DNA of 64,000 nt. It comes from Piezodorus guildinii (lineage: Eukaryota > Arthropoda > Insecta > Hemiptera > Pentatomidae). This document shows, piece after piece, positions 44,105 to 57,200 of this stretch. The stretch is taken from positions 107,997,906 to 108,061,905 of the forward strand of contig CM041292.1 of NCBI GenBank assembly GCA_023052935.1, given 5' to 3'. Below the pieces are notes generated by a model, which worked only from the letters and a program-made list of their open reading frames with translations, made no database searches and was not told the DNA's origin. How positions within the stretch are numbered: position 1 is the stretch's first letter; each line of letters opens with the position of its first letter. Position numbers and translations under genes: made by a program.

Positions 44105-44700
44105 TCGGATTGTTTATTCATTTAACGTCACTTTATACCACTGTGACTAATCGGACGATGCTACAGCGGGAGTTCTAAATTTTGCATATCAAGGTTTAAT
44201 TAGGGAGCGGCGTGGTGGATACAGCACTAGTCTACTCCCCTCCGGGTCCTGGGTTCGAATCCCGGCTGTGGCAGAATATTATTTATTCTGTTAATTCAGT
44301 CGGTGGGCGACCCTGGGGTAAGGGACCCTCCGGGGGTAGCCTCATCCTGTATAAAGTGGGTACCCAAATAATGGGGGAAGGGGAAAGGGAAGGGAACTTG
44401 GTAGTTGACCGGGATCTTTGCCTAATCATCTTATTGCACGGCCATTGGCCTAGAAACAGTACGATCTCTAAATGTACTAAACTCAAGACCCTTCATAGGT
44501 TGTAGTGGTACAGGTTTAAAAAAAAATTAATTGTATTATTATTTTTTAATTAGGATAGGGATCTTTAACGAGTTCCTGACTTCGCACAAGCAAGAGATTT
44601 TTACGTTTCCTCCCAAGGACGGCATAACTAAGGATATTTTAATCCCATTAAAAAATCCAAGGACCTTCTTCGGGTTTGAACCATAGAAGTTGAGAATCGG
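44105..44700 (-). mobile_element. SINE family 1 (inverted) split by SINE family 2
   Basis: The family 1 tail and body on the - strand run to 44204 (TTTAACGTCACTTTATACCA to TTTAATTAGG) and resume at 44545 through to the head remnant near 44690 (CGGGTTTGAACC). The interruption is the complete family 2 SINE at 44205-44544. Confidence 0.88.
44205..44544 (+). mobile_element. SINE family 2, full length, nested
   Basis: The tRNA-like head (GAGCGGCGTGGTGGATACAG, B box GGTTCGAATCC) is followed by the body (GCAGAATATTATTTATTCTG), GTGGGTACCCAAA and the end TTGTAGTGGTACAGGTTT plus an A-rich tail. A 10-bp duplication of its SINE 1 host, TTTAATTAGG, is at 44195-44204 and 44545-44554. Confidence 0.9.
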
Positions 44701-44784
44701 AATATGGGTCATATGAACTTTTGTTCCACTTGAGTTCTTGTATAGAACCGCAATATGATTAGACATTTAAGAGACACCCAGTAT

Positions 44785-44975
44785 ATATTCCATTATTTCG
44801 GCAGTGGAACGACTCTTGAGTAGTGAAAACACCCCTGGGATGAGCCAAACTTCTATAAAGTGAGTATCCAGATATTGAGCGTGCTCTCTGCCTACATGGC
44901 TGATTGCACGCAAGAAACGGTAAGAATCTTTATATAGGTACTCAGCCTAAAAACCCTCATGGGTTGTATGTGTAT
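44785..44975 (+). mobile_element. SINE family 2, diverged 3' part
   Basis: It retains CTTCTATAAAGTGAGTATCC, GGCTGATTGCACGCAAGAAAC and the end CCCTCATGGGTTGTA in the same order as the full copy. The tRNA head is lost. Confidence 0.65.
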
Positions 44976-45169
44976 ATAATGAATGATGAATGATTTATTG
45001 TTACAATTTGTTTTTAGAGCTCATGTAAAGGGAATATTTGACTTTTTAGATGTGACTTTAATTATTTTAGAACGTGGTTTTTTTGTTGTATGTAATTTGG
45101 ATAAATTAATGTACAAAATGCTGGTTTACATTAAAAATGCACGAAAATATGCTCTACTCAAGTAGATTA

Positions 45170-45245
45170 TATTACTTTCCGCGCGAGCAGTCTCTCACCC
45201 AATCGTTAGGAGTGGGGGTAGCCGAAGGATTGGATTATTCTCAGT
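45170..45245 (+). promoter_or_regulatory. Candidate promoter / 5' UTR of the three-exon gene
   Basis: A short GC- and CpG-richer stretch (CCGCGCGAGCAGTCTC, then GGGGGTAGCCGAAGG) lies directly before the ATG at 45246 in otherwise AT-rich DNA. An initiator-like CTCAGT overlaps the last bases. The transcription start is not determined. Confidence 0.4.
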
Positions 45246-48200
45246 ATGGAACTAGACGACATTGAGGAGATCGAAGCTAAATTCACAAAATTGGCCGAGG
45301 AAGTAAATGTAATCTTAGATAGAATTAAAAGGAGGGAGGCGAAAGAAACTTTAAGAAGAAAAAGAGACATATATTCGGCTCCGAAACCTACAAACATTTT
45401 CAAGCAACTGCCAGGGAGAGAAGGTAACAAGAGTTTGATGGATTTGGTAGATCTTTTATTATATTTTTATGATTTAATTCTAGCATCATAAATTTGTTAT
45501 TATGCACTTGTGACCTTATTAAATATTATACAAGAAATACTATTTGAAGTGGTATATTTACTATGTTACTATATTTACGTGTCACAGTTCTTCTTAGGGC
45601 ATAAATTTGGCGAAATCCGTTTAGTCGTGTAAGGGTGTTTTTTTTTTGTTTTGTTTTTTTACGACTTTATGTATAAAAAACATGGTATGGTTAGTTACCT
45701 ACATCAATAAATGCTGAGTAGTGGTCGAGGTGATTTTGGTCAGAATAGAAAAATAAAATGAGTTTAAACACTCCCTAATAAGAAACAAAAAAATGGTAAA
45801 TTAAACATATTTTGATTAATAATCATTTCAAAGAATGCTGAAATACTTTCAATGAGCACAATCTCATATATGTTATGTGAAATTGAAAAAAAAAAAAAAA
45901 AATTAGCAAATACCGATTTGGAAAAAACGTGAATAACCGTATGCGCTCGGATAAACAAGTTGAGATCACTGATAAGCACTTATCTCACACCAAAACAATT
46001 CTCTTGCCTAGAAAAAAATCATACGAATAGTCTTGATAGAAAAACACCACTAATTGAATTCAAATGTAGGTACATAGATGAAATTCATATATTCCAGTAT
46101 CTAATTCCAAAAAACATCTTATGGAGACCAAACGGAAAAAAAAAAACTTTTTCATAAATTATATTAAATGTTCTATCTTTAATTTTGAAAGAAAATACCA
46201 ATAAAACGAAATAAATCTGCGAGGTGCCCTGTGCCAGAGAAAATTAAAATGTTTGATTTATACATTATAAGAAATTAATAGTTTAGAGTAACAATGGAAC
46301 ATGCCAAGTACAAAGTATGTAATATTAAAAACAAGATAAGAACAGAGAGTCAATAGTCGATTATTAAAAAGGACACGTAGCAGTAAGCTACAAAAAATGT
46401 AAATTAACAGACAATGAACATTAAAGGTAAATTTATGGTTAATTAAATAATATGAAACTCTGTTTAATTTATGACTTTATAAAAATTAATATATACAGAT
46501 AAAGAAAATATTTGTTCATTGTAGCTAAAATGAAACTGTATGTTTTAGTCTTGAAAATGGAGACAAAACCCAGAAACGTGACGAATTGTATAGTTTGATA
46601 TACGAATAAGGTTTAAACTTCCTCAAGTCAATCAAAAAAAGAAAATAAATTAATAATGATTCAAATTGAAGATTGCAGCGCGCGATATGCAGTAATAAAA
46701 CTTCATATTTATAAAATCTAGAGGAATGTAATTGTCTTACATGTAACTGATCGCGAGGTTAAACAATAATAAATTGTGAATCATAACAAATCTGCACACA
46801 AAAATTCATTGTAGATATTAACTGAAATGCTAAATTGTAAACTAAAAAGCAGATATATTCTGTTGTTTTTTTTACTATATTTTTTCGAATTATTTCCCGG
46901 CCTCCATCTTCATCTCCATATACCTTGGTCGGAATTCCATATTCTCACAAGCCAGATTTTTCCTCCTACCATTACCAGTACAAGTGCATTCCAAACCACA
47001 CATACAAATAAATTGGTAGATCCTGTAATGTTGTATCACTCACGATATCGTATCCCCCAGAATCCCGCAAAATCTAGAATCTTCAAGTTACTTAAACAAG
47101 CGTTGACGGGTCTACAGAGCTACACTTCAATCAGATATATTTCTTTCACGATATCTTAAGTGACTGTCCTTCCTTCGAGCCATTAGTGTCATGTCACAAG
47201 TTCAATTCAACCATTCAATAATTATAATTGTTTCTGTCCCAATTTAAGCACACGAGGTGCAACCCGATCTTTTTCACTGGAGCAAAAACGCGTAAAAATT
47301 TACCTTCAGTAGTGTTAACATGTAATTAGTTTGAAACTTACAACTAACACTATCATATATTATAGTTTTTCCAATGTTCTATACACCTGGAGACCTATAA
47401 TAACCCTAATTGAAGATTTAAGATTAATTAACTTTCATAAATTGATTCATTAATCCCCTGTCTTGAATATATTCTAGAGAAGAGGCATATATATATTTTT
47501 TTCCTGTAGGCAAAGAAGAGGTAGATCTGATCAGATATCTCAACAATAGCTAATGACAAGATAGTCGATGACACCGATTCCTCTTTCTTCCCCACCCCTT
47601 CCCCTTCAGTTATAGGATATACTGAATCGATATCCAGTCTACTCAGCTAAAAGTATAATAATTGCATCTTCAGTTTTGGTCAATTGTAGATATGAATTTT
47701 TCACATCCTCTCCCCCCTAAAATACAAGATTATAGATTTATCTATTCCATTCTTATAATTTTAAATTTCACTTGACTGTATATGATATATGTAGAAAGGG
47801 AAGTATTAAGAGTGTGAAATTTTTTTATAAGATAGTTTTCAACGGAGATAGGCATTTGAAGGTCCGCTGTGTCCAAATAACCAAGCTTCGCATAACGATT
47901 TGTGTGTGAATATTTATAGTGGATGACCCACGAGGAGAGATAAAGAAGGGAAACTCCCTATCAAAACGAGGGATCATCTTAGCAGGGTGACAAGCATAAG
48001 AGCCTTCTATGCCAAATGTCATGGAATCAAATCCGCAGGTGGTCTTAAGATTTTTTAATAAAAAACCTGTACCACTACAACCCATGAAGGGTCTTGGGCT
48101 CAGTACATATAGAGATTCGTACTGTTTCTAGGCCAACGGCAGTGCAATGAGGTGATTAGGCCTTAATCGCGCTCAGCCGCCAGGTTTTTCCCCAATTATT

Positions 48201-51200
48201 TTGGGTACCCACTTTATAGAGGCTGGGTCTGCCTCAGGAGGGTCTCCATACCCTAGGGTCGCCCCCCGACTGAATTAACAGAATAAATAATATTCCGCCA
48301 CAGCCGGGATTCGAACCCAGGACCCGGAGCACAGCAGACTAGCGCTCTATCCACTAGACCACGCCGCTCCCATAAGATTTTTTAATAGGAGTAAAAAATC
48401 CTTAGGTATGACGTCCTTTGGAGGGTACGTAAAAAGGTGGTCCCGAGCCTGTGTGATGTCAGGTACTCGTTAAAATTCCCTATCCTAATTAAACCTGGAT
48501 AGGCAAAATTTAGGACTCCCGCTGGAGCATCGTCCGATTAGTCACAGAGTATGAAGTGACGTTAATAAACAACAACAACAACAACCTATCAAAACGACCA
48601 GCCAGAAAAAATCATAGAAAATCGATGACTTAAATAATGACACCATACTCTAAATGTCCAATACTTTTTTATTTCGTTCACGCCTCCCCTGCTTTTGTTA
48701 GCTATAAGGCGGTTACTCGGGCCAAGAGGTGAGAGCGGGAGATTAAAGGCGAGCTAAAAGCCCTCTGGCACAGAGACTCTAACTATTAGTTATTTTATTA
48801 CTATCTCAAATTCTGTTATCCAGTCCACCAACCCAACCACTCCGCTCCCGTACTAGTACAATATTGTAACATAACAAGCCTATTTGGATTAATTAAATTT
48901 TATACGTTCTTTAAATCTGTTCCTTCCTACTTTAAATAAAAGTTCATCTCATAAAAGGCTAAAGCAAAAATGTACATAAATAAAATGACCTGGATCCACC
49001 ACAGGTCTATAGTATATATCCGAAGTTATAGTAGATGTATTCAATGGAATGTTATCCGCAACCTATTCCTCTGAGGAATTTAAGTGCCACTTAATCATCG
49101 ATTTAACATATTTTTAGCATTTACTATACAATTTAATTACCGCTTTAACGTCTCAATTATTGAGACGTGAATTATAAAAAGTATTATATCCATTCTAGGA
49201 AATTTTACAGAAAATCTCTCATTACTATATTATTAAACCAACTTATTTGATTCTTTTCGTATCAGAATCAAGATTTTATTCTTTAAATATATTAATAACA
49301 CTATATTAAACTTATAGAATGGATTTTTTTAGTATGGTTTAGAACTAAATGTGTGATCAGTACATTTACAAAAATAATAGTATTTCTAATTCACATTTTT
49401 AAAGGACTTCATTGCTCATTAGATAAAACCAAATAGCAAATTTTGATAAAACTAAATGATGAGAATATAAATATGTCAAAATATCCATTTCGTAAAAAAT
49501 GTCTTTTCGTATCTTTTGGAAATGTAGGTCTCAATTATAGTTGAGTATTCAATCAGTGCTTGTTTTATTTTCCTAAATTATTATTTCGCACATACTTATG
49601 TGTAAAATACCAATCATATAATAAATTAATCTATTATTATTAATCTATCTAATAATCTATTTTAACATAAAAAAAAATCAATAAGTAAATCAATAAACCA
49701 CATCGTTCTGGAATTCCATACCTACCTCTATACGCAAAGCACCTTCTTTAACCTCATTTAAAAGCAAACTGTTCCTTCATCTCCTCAACCATCCATCTAC
49801 AGATTGATTGTAAACAAAACGCTAGAATAGTGGTCATGTCACATTCCAAAATGAGGACCACAACAAATATGTAAACAATGTTTTAGATATATATTCACCT
49901 TTCTCTTTCTTTCTTCTGTTTTTCTCGGTGACCTTATTATACCATAAGAAGCACAATAGTAATATATCTTCAGATACACATTAATGATTATATAATTATA
50001 AACATATATGCATACTAAGTAATCGTAGTTATTTATTTAACTTTATTTATTCTTATTTTTAAATAGTATATTATATCCTAAGTTTGTATTTCTTTTATGT
50101 TTTTGTTTCTGTGCCAGACACAAGCCAAAGTTTTGTACTTTTCTGTTATTATTAATCGTTTTGCAAAGATGAGGAGATAATAACCGTTAGCTGTTGTTTG
50201 GCCTTAAAATAAAAATTAAGTTTTTGCTAATACCAGGAATAATACATAACTGATATATACGACAGACACATTCAAAACAAACCATTATTTAATATTAGGG
50301 AATGGATATCACTAATAATGTTGCTGCATTCTTTTACCTACTTAACTTTGCGTGCAGCAATTTCACTTAGTAACACGAGGATGAAGTTCAATAAGTGGGT
50401 CCTTTTTTTAGGCCATAACATTCAGAACTTTATTTCCTCATATTATTGATTAATTCGTTAAACTTCTTTCCTACTTTCCTGTGGACTCTAACCATTCTTT
50501 GAAGTTTGAGAACGATCAATTATTCTAAAACTTTTACCATTTTTACTTTCACTTACATATATATGAAACATGTTGAGAGGAAAAGGATAACAATAGTGAA
50601 AATTATCAAATTCCAGTTTTCCGTTGAATCCAAATGACCAAGTCTCACAAAAAGGTCTATGTGTATATCTGATTAATATATACATAGGATGTCACAGCAA
50701 CTTTTCCAACAAAATAGGCTGACCTGAGTATTTCCACTTTCTACTCAAGAATTATGCACTTTTCTACGGTTTTCTCAAAAAACAGTTCTAACGATTTTGA
50801 CGTACTGGTTTTCTTCTGATTGAAATAATATGACAAAGCTTCTAAAAGTATTTTCGAAATTTAATTTCTTAAAGTGCCTTTAATTTGGTTGGTGTAAAAT
50901 TTAACATTAAATCGGTCTATCAATAAATAATGCATAATAAAGTCGTTGAAACGGTGTTTACTATCATATATTTTCAAAATCAAAATTAAATTTAAATACT
51001 GAGTATACTGCTTGGTCACAGGTTATATATAATCGAATCATTTGGCATGGAGAATAGGATAAAAATTATTTGCATATGGATGTTAAAATAAAATTAATTT
51101 CATTCTTTCAATAAATTAAAACACAAATGATGTTTAGACAAATTAGTTTCATACATTTTCCTCTTCCAGAGTTGATACCGGTTTTAACAAATTCCTCATT

Positions 51201-54200
51201 TTAAACTGTTGCAAAGAAAGCTTCCACACCTTGGGGGCAAACCGGCCATTAGTATTATGATCAGAGGCGAATAAGCAATAATTTTTAGTAGGACTTTGTT
51301 TTAGTGCTGGAGGAGATGGTTCGGGTGGCGCTCAAAAACATATAACAAAATAGTTGTAAACTATTTAATATCCGATGTTTCGATTTTTACTTTCACTAAG
51401 CTATCTATGAAATATATAGTAAGGGGTAAATAATGATGTAGTTTAGTTGACCGTTGATAAATCAGATGAGGAAGATGGTGGGGGGTGCGGTCATCAGAAT
51501 GAAACACATTAAAAAGTAGTACTTAGTTTAACTGTATGCCGACGTTTCGGCCTACATTGTGGGCCTTCATCAGGGTGACTCTGGGGCAGTGTCTAAAGAA
51601 GTCCTGTTTGTGGGCCCCGGGTGGGAGGATTCATAATGATGGAGTTCAGTTGACCGTTGAGAAATTAGATGAGGAAGATGGTTGGAGGTGCGGTTATTAA
51701 AGAAAAACACACATTAAAGCTTGGTGATATTTTAATTATGTGCCGACGTTTCGGCCTACTTGTGGGCCTTCATCAGGGTTGACTCTGAGACGGTGTCTTA
51801 AAAAGTCATCGTATAGTAAGGTAAAGCATTACGGTCGTGAAAATTTTCGAATTCCAGTTTTCGGAAATACACGTTTTAGGGTCCCCTGAGACCAAATAGC
51901 TAAGTCCCACAAAAAGGTCTGTGTGGGTGTGTGTCCGTGTGAGGTAAGTCCTGCGCGAAAACTAAAAGTCCTATGTAACAGAAATTTCATATTTGAGACA
52001 ACTATACGCCCGAGATGTTACAGCAACTTTCATCAAAATTAGCTAACCAGATGAGTCACTTTGCACCTTTTTACGATTTTATCCAAAATGGCTGTAACGA
52101 TTTTGATTAAACTCGCTATATCGATGTAAAATTTAATGGGCTTCAACATCTTGTAGGTATCAATTTGATTGAAATAGTCTGACAGGGCTTAAATCCCGTA
52201 ATTTTTAAGTTTCCTCCTCTAAAGTACTTTTAATTTTGTAGATTCTATAAAAATAACCATATCAACAGGTTATCATTGATAAAAAACAGGTATCAAGATA
52301 AATGTATAAGTTAATCATTGAAAGGTATCTAAGGACCTGTAAATTGTGGCCCAGATGAGTCTCTCTCTTTTTCGTCCAAAATCAGAAGCCGTTGGGAGGT
52401 CTGTCAGAGGTATATGACCAGATTTACGATAGATGGTGATGCATTTTTGAAATGAATTGCCATCTGCAAATAAAATGTAGATCATCCCTACACAGAATCC
52501 AATCAAGACAGTAAGAAATGGAGGGAAATTGGTTATTGATTTGTTTTACATGAGCTAAGCATAACCGAAGCTGCGAACTGTTGAACGAAGTAAGGGACAC
52601 ATATCACATATCTTCTTACCACTTCTGAAGTCGTTGAGATTATTTAAGTGTTTACGCCAAAGAATAAGTCTGGAAATGTTTTATAATTCTCTATTGCAAG
52701 ATCTGAAACTGTTAAGATGACTAACTACTTGTGGTTTAGATAATTTCTTTCTTTATAGGTGTTCTATGAAATATATAGTAAGGACAGTGATGTATTGCGA
52801 TCGTGATGATTTTCGAATTCCAGTTTTCAACGGAAATACACGTTTTAGGTTCTCCTGAGTCCTAATTCCCAGTCTTTAATAGTCTGTCCGTGTGTGTGTG
52901 TGTGTGTGGTAAGCCCAGCGCGAAATCGAAAAGTCCTATGAAACTGAAATTTCTTATTTAAGACAACCATACACCCGAGATATTACAGCAACTTTTTTAT
53001 CTAAATCAGCTAACCAGAAGACCCACTTTATGCTCTAACGATTTTGATTAAACTCGCTATATCGATGTAAAATTTAATGGGCTTTAATACCATGTAGGTA
53101 TCAATCTGATTGAAATAGTCTGACAGAGGGCTTAAATCCCGTAATTTTTAATTTTCCTCTTCTAAAGTACTTTTAATTTTTTAGATTCTATAAAAATAAC
53201 CATATCAACAGGTTATCATTGATAAAAAACAGGTATCAAGATAAATGTATAAGTTAAACGAATTCGATATCCAACCAAAAGGAGAAAACTGCAAAAACAT
53301 TTTTGTATTGCAATTTTTCGTTTTTGAACATAAGATTATAATTATATACAGGTATAATATACCGTTGGAAAGCTAAAGATTTTAGAAAAATATTATTTTA
53401 TACACAAGCTTGTGAAAATTAATAAAGAGTGATGAGGAGCCGATAAAACTTACTGATTGGTTTAGACAATAATATAATAGATTATGTTTTTATAAAAATT
53501 CAATTTAATTAATTCTTTGTTAGTTTCACTCATTTTTATATCTAACTGTATTTGAAAATTCTTTAATCGATTTATAAAATGGAGGTAAGTGAAAGTCGTG
53601 TGTTGCCCGCACCAGATTTTTTCTAAAAGACTTTCATTGAGCCGAAACATCGGCAAAATTAAAATTTTCAAAAAAACGACTGAATCCCGATTATTTCTGC
53701 TTACTATAAATTGATGGTAATATTAATGTAATTAGGCATCTATTGAACTTGAATCCATTTCTATTATACTATTTAAATTTTATCATTAAGACCAATTTAA
53801 CTGTTACAGGCTTATAAAAATTCAATTTAATCAATTCTTTATTAGTTTCACTCATTTTTATGTCTAACTGTATTTTACGATGCCTTAATCGATTTTAAGT
53901 GAAAGTCGTGTGTTGCCTGCACCAGACTTTAATTTAATTTTTATTTTATTTATTTTTTAAGTTTCTGTTTCGTAATAGTAGAGGGGAAGATTTAACGTCC
54001 TTAATAACATTAATGAATTGTATAATTAATAATTATAATTAAGTAATTTTATAATAGTCAAGCGTAATGGTAGGTATTGGATATATGTAGTATTTCCTTT
54101 GTCGGTTTACTCTAGAGTCTCAAGGCGGTGGAAGAAACAGCTTGAAATCTTATATGCTCCGAGGAAAATCACGATAGCCAGTAGTCCAGTCACGCCTAGA

Positions 54201-57200
54201 AACGGAGTTGGTTCTCCAGATCTACTGGCTATTGTGATTTTCCTAAATAAAATCCGTTTAATTTTAAAAATCTAGTGCACACAACTTACCTCATTTATTG
54301 AAATCGAATTTCAATAACACCGGATGGTGAGAAAATAATTATATTGTTTGGATGGGAACATTTATTTTAGATTATATGATAATTAAAACTATTATCTAAA
54401 ATAATCACTTAACTCTATGTCATTTTCAACAGTCTACATCACCTTCTACAATTTTGTATGTTAGAGGTACTACCCATGATATTGTTTAAATAATTATTAT
54501 AGCCCAGGAATGAGAGCTTTCAGGTAGTGACAATTTTCTTTGGTATTATACTTATTTGTTGTTAGTTATCTTCATTCAAAATCTTTAAATGAAAGGCAAA
54601 ATATATGTCTACAGTATTTTTGCATTTAATTCGGTAATAATTACATGTGCTTTTAGAATTTACCTGGTTCATCGGTTCTAAAAAGATGCCTCTGGAAACA
54701 TGTTTCTGCTGACATCACTGTCCCAAACTGTAATTTACAGTCTGGCTGGACGTTTGATACAAATAGATAAGAAAATAAATATACGTTATTTTTGTTAAAT
54801 GTAAAGTTTGTTTTTGTTAATAGATGTTTCAATATAAAAATATGTATGAATTTAGCCATGCCGTTAATTGCAATGGTGTTAAGCTAATTTATTTCACTTC
54901 CGAAAGCTATCATCTTTTATTTCTGATCTAGAATAGCCCACAGGCGGTGAATATCTTTGGCAGGCTCTAATTATGAATCTACGGACTTTGTCACATATGA
55001 AATATCAGCGAGAGGATAAGAACATAGACACAGTGTGTGAGTACAGACAGGATGAGCGTTCGGGTACAGTATGCAGAGAATAGGAAGTACCGAGAACAGA
55101 GATAAGTACGGTTGCTCAAGATAAGATTATACTTAAGAGGAAATTCTGATAAAATATAAACAATGTCAAACTATAAAATAGAAGTAAAAAATTTAATGAA
55201 AACAAAACAATGGCGGATGAAATGGATAATTCCACTCCACTCCACTCCGAAATGAGCTACAAGAAAAAAAAAAAAGATGGTGCCTCATTTAAGGTACTGC
55301 ATATATTTCTAATTGTAAATATTTACGAGTACTAGTATTCGTGAGCCACTCTAATATGATAAGTCTGATACAAAATTTTAATTACGTAAAATCTTCCCTC
55401 CGGCTTTCTCCAATATCAATATCCTACCCCTCCCCTAAAAACCAAATGTTCCTGTGCCCAAAAACTGCCTTTAGTAAAATCCGAAAAACGGGTCCACCAC
55501 TTCAATAATGATTTCAGATCAGAAAAGTGTGAGAGATGATCACGACGGTACAACTGATAGAACCTATTCAATATTGAGAGTTGTTCCAATATCAACTAAT
55601 ATACAAACATAGAAAATAATATAATTATGGTTAAGATTGCAAGGTTATGTATCTGCTGTACATAATTGGCTTTTGAACCTATGAAGATTTGTAAATTGAG
55701 AATAAAACATGTTCTGATTCGATTTGTTTAACGGCTACGTTTTAATGAGATTGAAAGAATTTAATGATTTCCTTTTTGCATAGTCCGAATTAGATACTGT
55801 CAAAGTACATGCCTTTGATAAAAATATTTTTATATGAAGTTTTATATATCCATTTATTGATGCAGTGATTCTAAATAAGTTCCTTAATCAAAATGTAGTA
55901 ATCTACAAAATCGATGGAGCTTCCGTATTTAGAGGATGATATTGTTCCGTGATCAGTCCTCATAAAAGTAATGAAAAGCTTGAAGGCCTTTTGAGTGACG
56001 TCTGATACCCTGGATGGCACGACGGGTCACAGGCAACATGATCTATTATTCTTCATTGTATATGATCTACTTCCAGAGCTCATCACGCGACGTCATATTG
56101 CCTATCACTACCACCATCGACATCTTAAACTCTTCACTTAATTTGCATTTGTTTATAAGAATGAATTAGTGAATATTAAAATTTATAAATAAGCGGCCCA
56201 TTGAGTATTTTACATGAATTTTCTAATTAATTACATTTTTAAATATATATAAATTATATTGTGAACTTCTGGATTTTGTATTATGTAATAGCATTTCATT
56301 ACGGTTACAAGAACGATATTATTCTATTTCATAATACTTTACTCAGCTTTTGTTTGACAGCATCTTTGATCGCATATGGATTTTTTCTTATCGGATAAAT
56401 TTTTAAGATTTATCCCATTATAAGATCAACATCATTTTGATATGGTAGACAAAACCATTTCTACTTTTTAAACTAACCCTTAAATTTCTTTATGGTTGAA
56501 ATATACCAATAATATAACGGTGAACTGCGGTCACCTCTTGGATCTTCAACACTAGTTTCAAACTGTACTTGACACAGAACTTAAGCTGTGATAATTACTT
56601 TCTTTGGCTTCAAATGTTATATCTGATCGAGCTTTTGTGTATCTCTCTTTTACCTCATCATAAATTATATACATAATAAAATAAATCTCAGAAGAGTGAG
56701 GAGTAAGCCGCAGCCCATTTCTTGTAAATATCGTATCTACTACCTAGAGTCATACACCGAAGTTGATCCATCATAATTACTATTAAATCGACCAACAGGA
56801 CTTCCATAGTACCTTCGGCCATCTCCCATCCTCCATACCATATCAACAAGTGCTCCCCAAGCATTCCAAATACAGAGCTCACTCGAAGAATGGTGCCGAT
56901 ACACTGTACACAATCACTGTAAATTTTACCGCTACTTTCCTTAAATTTCCGTTGCTTGGTTCACAATTGTTTATAGAATCGTCCAACTTCCTTATCCATA
57001 AAGAAGAACTGGCAAGAATACAGACTTAAATAAGCGTAGCTTCATTACAAAACGGTTTATTTTCCAACTACAATTTATTTAAATTCTTTCCATAGCAGTT
57101 AATTGTAAGATGCTCGTCAGTTCCAATATGTATGGATTCCGAAATTTATCTATTTTCCATTTCATTTGACCATTCAGCGACATTAGTTTTTAAATTTACC

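Larger units (their letters stand above)
51425..51811 (-). mobile_element. Retrozyme: tandem 204-bp units with hammerhead ribozymes
   Basis: Two near-complete units follow each other with a 204-bp period (GACGTT at 51541 and 51745; AGTTGACCGTTGA near 51441 and 51646). Each carries a minimal hammerhead core on the - strand. The insert interrupts a HINE-like element and is flanked by the 10-bp repeat TATAGTAAGG (51415-51424 and 51812-51821). Metazoan retrozymes are small non-coding retroelements made of tandem hammerhead units of a few hundred bases or less with short target duplications, mobilised as self-cleaved circular RNA. Structure and insertion are seen directly; mobility and circular RNA are inferred. 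Confidence 0.75.
51385..52313 (-). repeat. HINE-like element, interrupted by the retrozyme
   Basis: The hairpin end (TTTTTACTTTCACTAAGCTA) reads to TATAGTAAGG at 51424 and resumes with the same ten bases at 51812. It then runs through the GT-rich tract (GTGTGGGTGTGTGTCCGTGT) to GATAAATGTATAAGTTAA near 52313, where it is truncated. Its distal 180 bp is nearly identical to 53070-53255. Confidence 0.85.

Noticed and set aside
46827..47159. 110-codon open frame on the + strand with a hydrophobic N-terminus
   Set aside because: No recognisable domain, AT-driven composition and no splice signals consistent with a neighbouring gene.
51425..51811. Inverted-repeat DNA transposon as an explanation for the 204-bp repeat
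   Set aside because: The units are direct tandem copies, there are no terminal inverted repeats, and the flanking duplication is 10 bp rather than TA.
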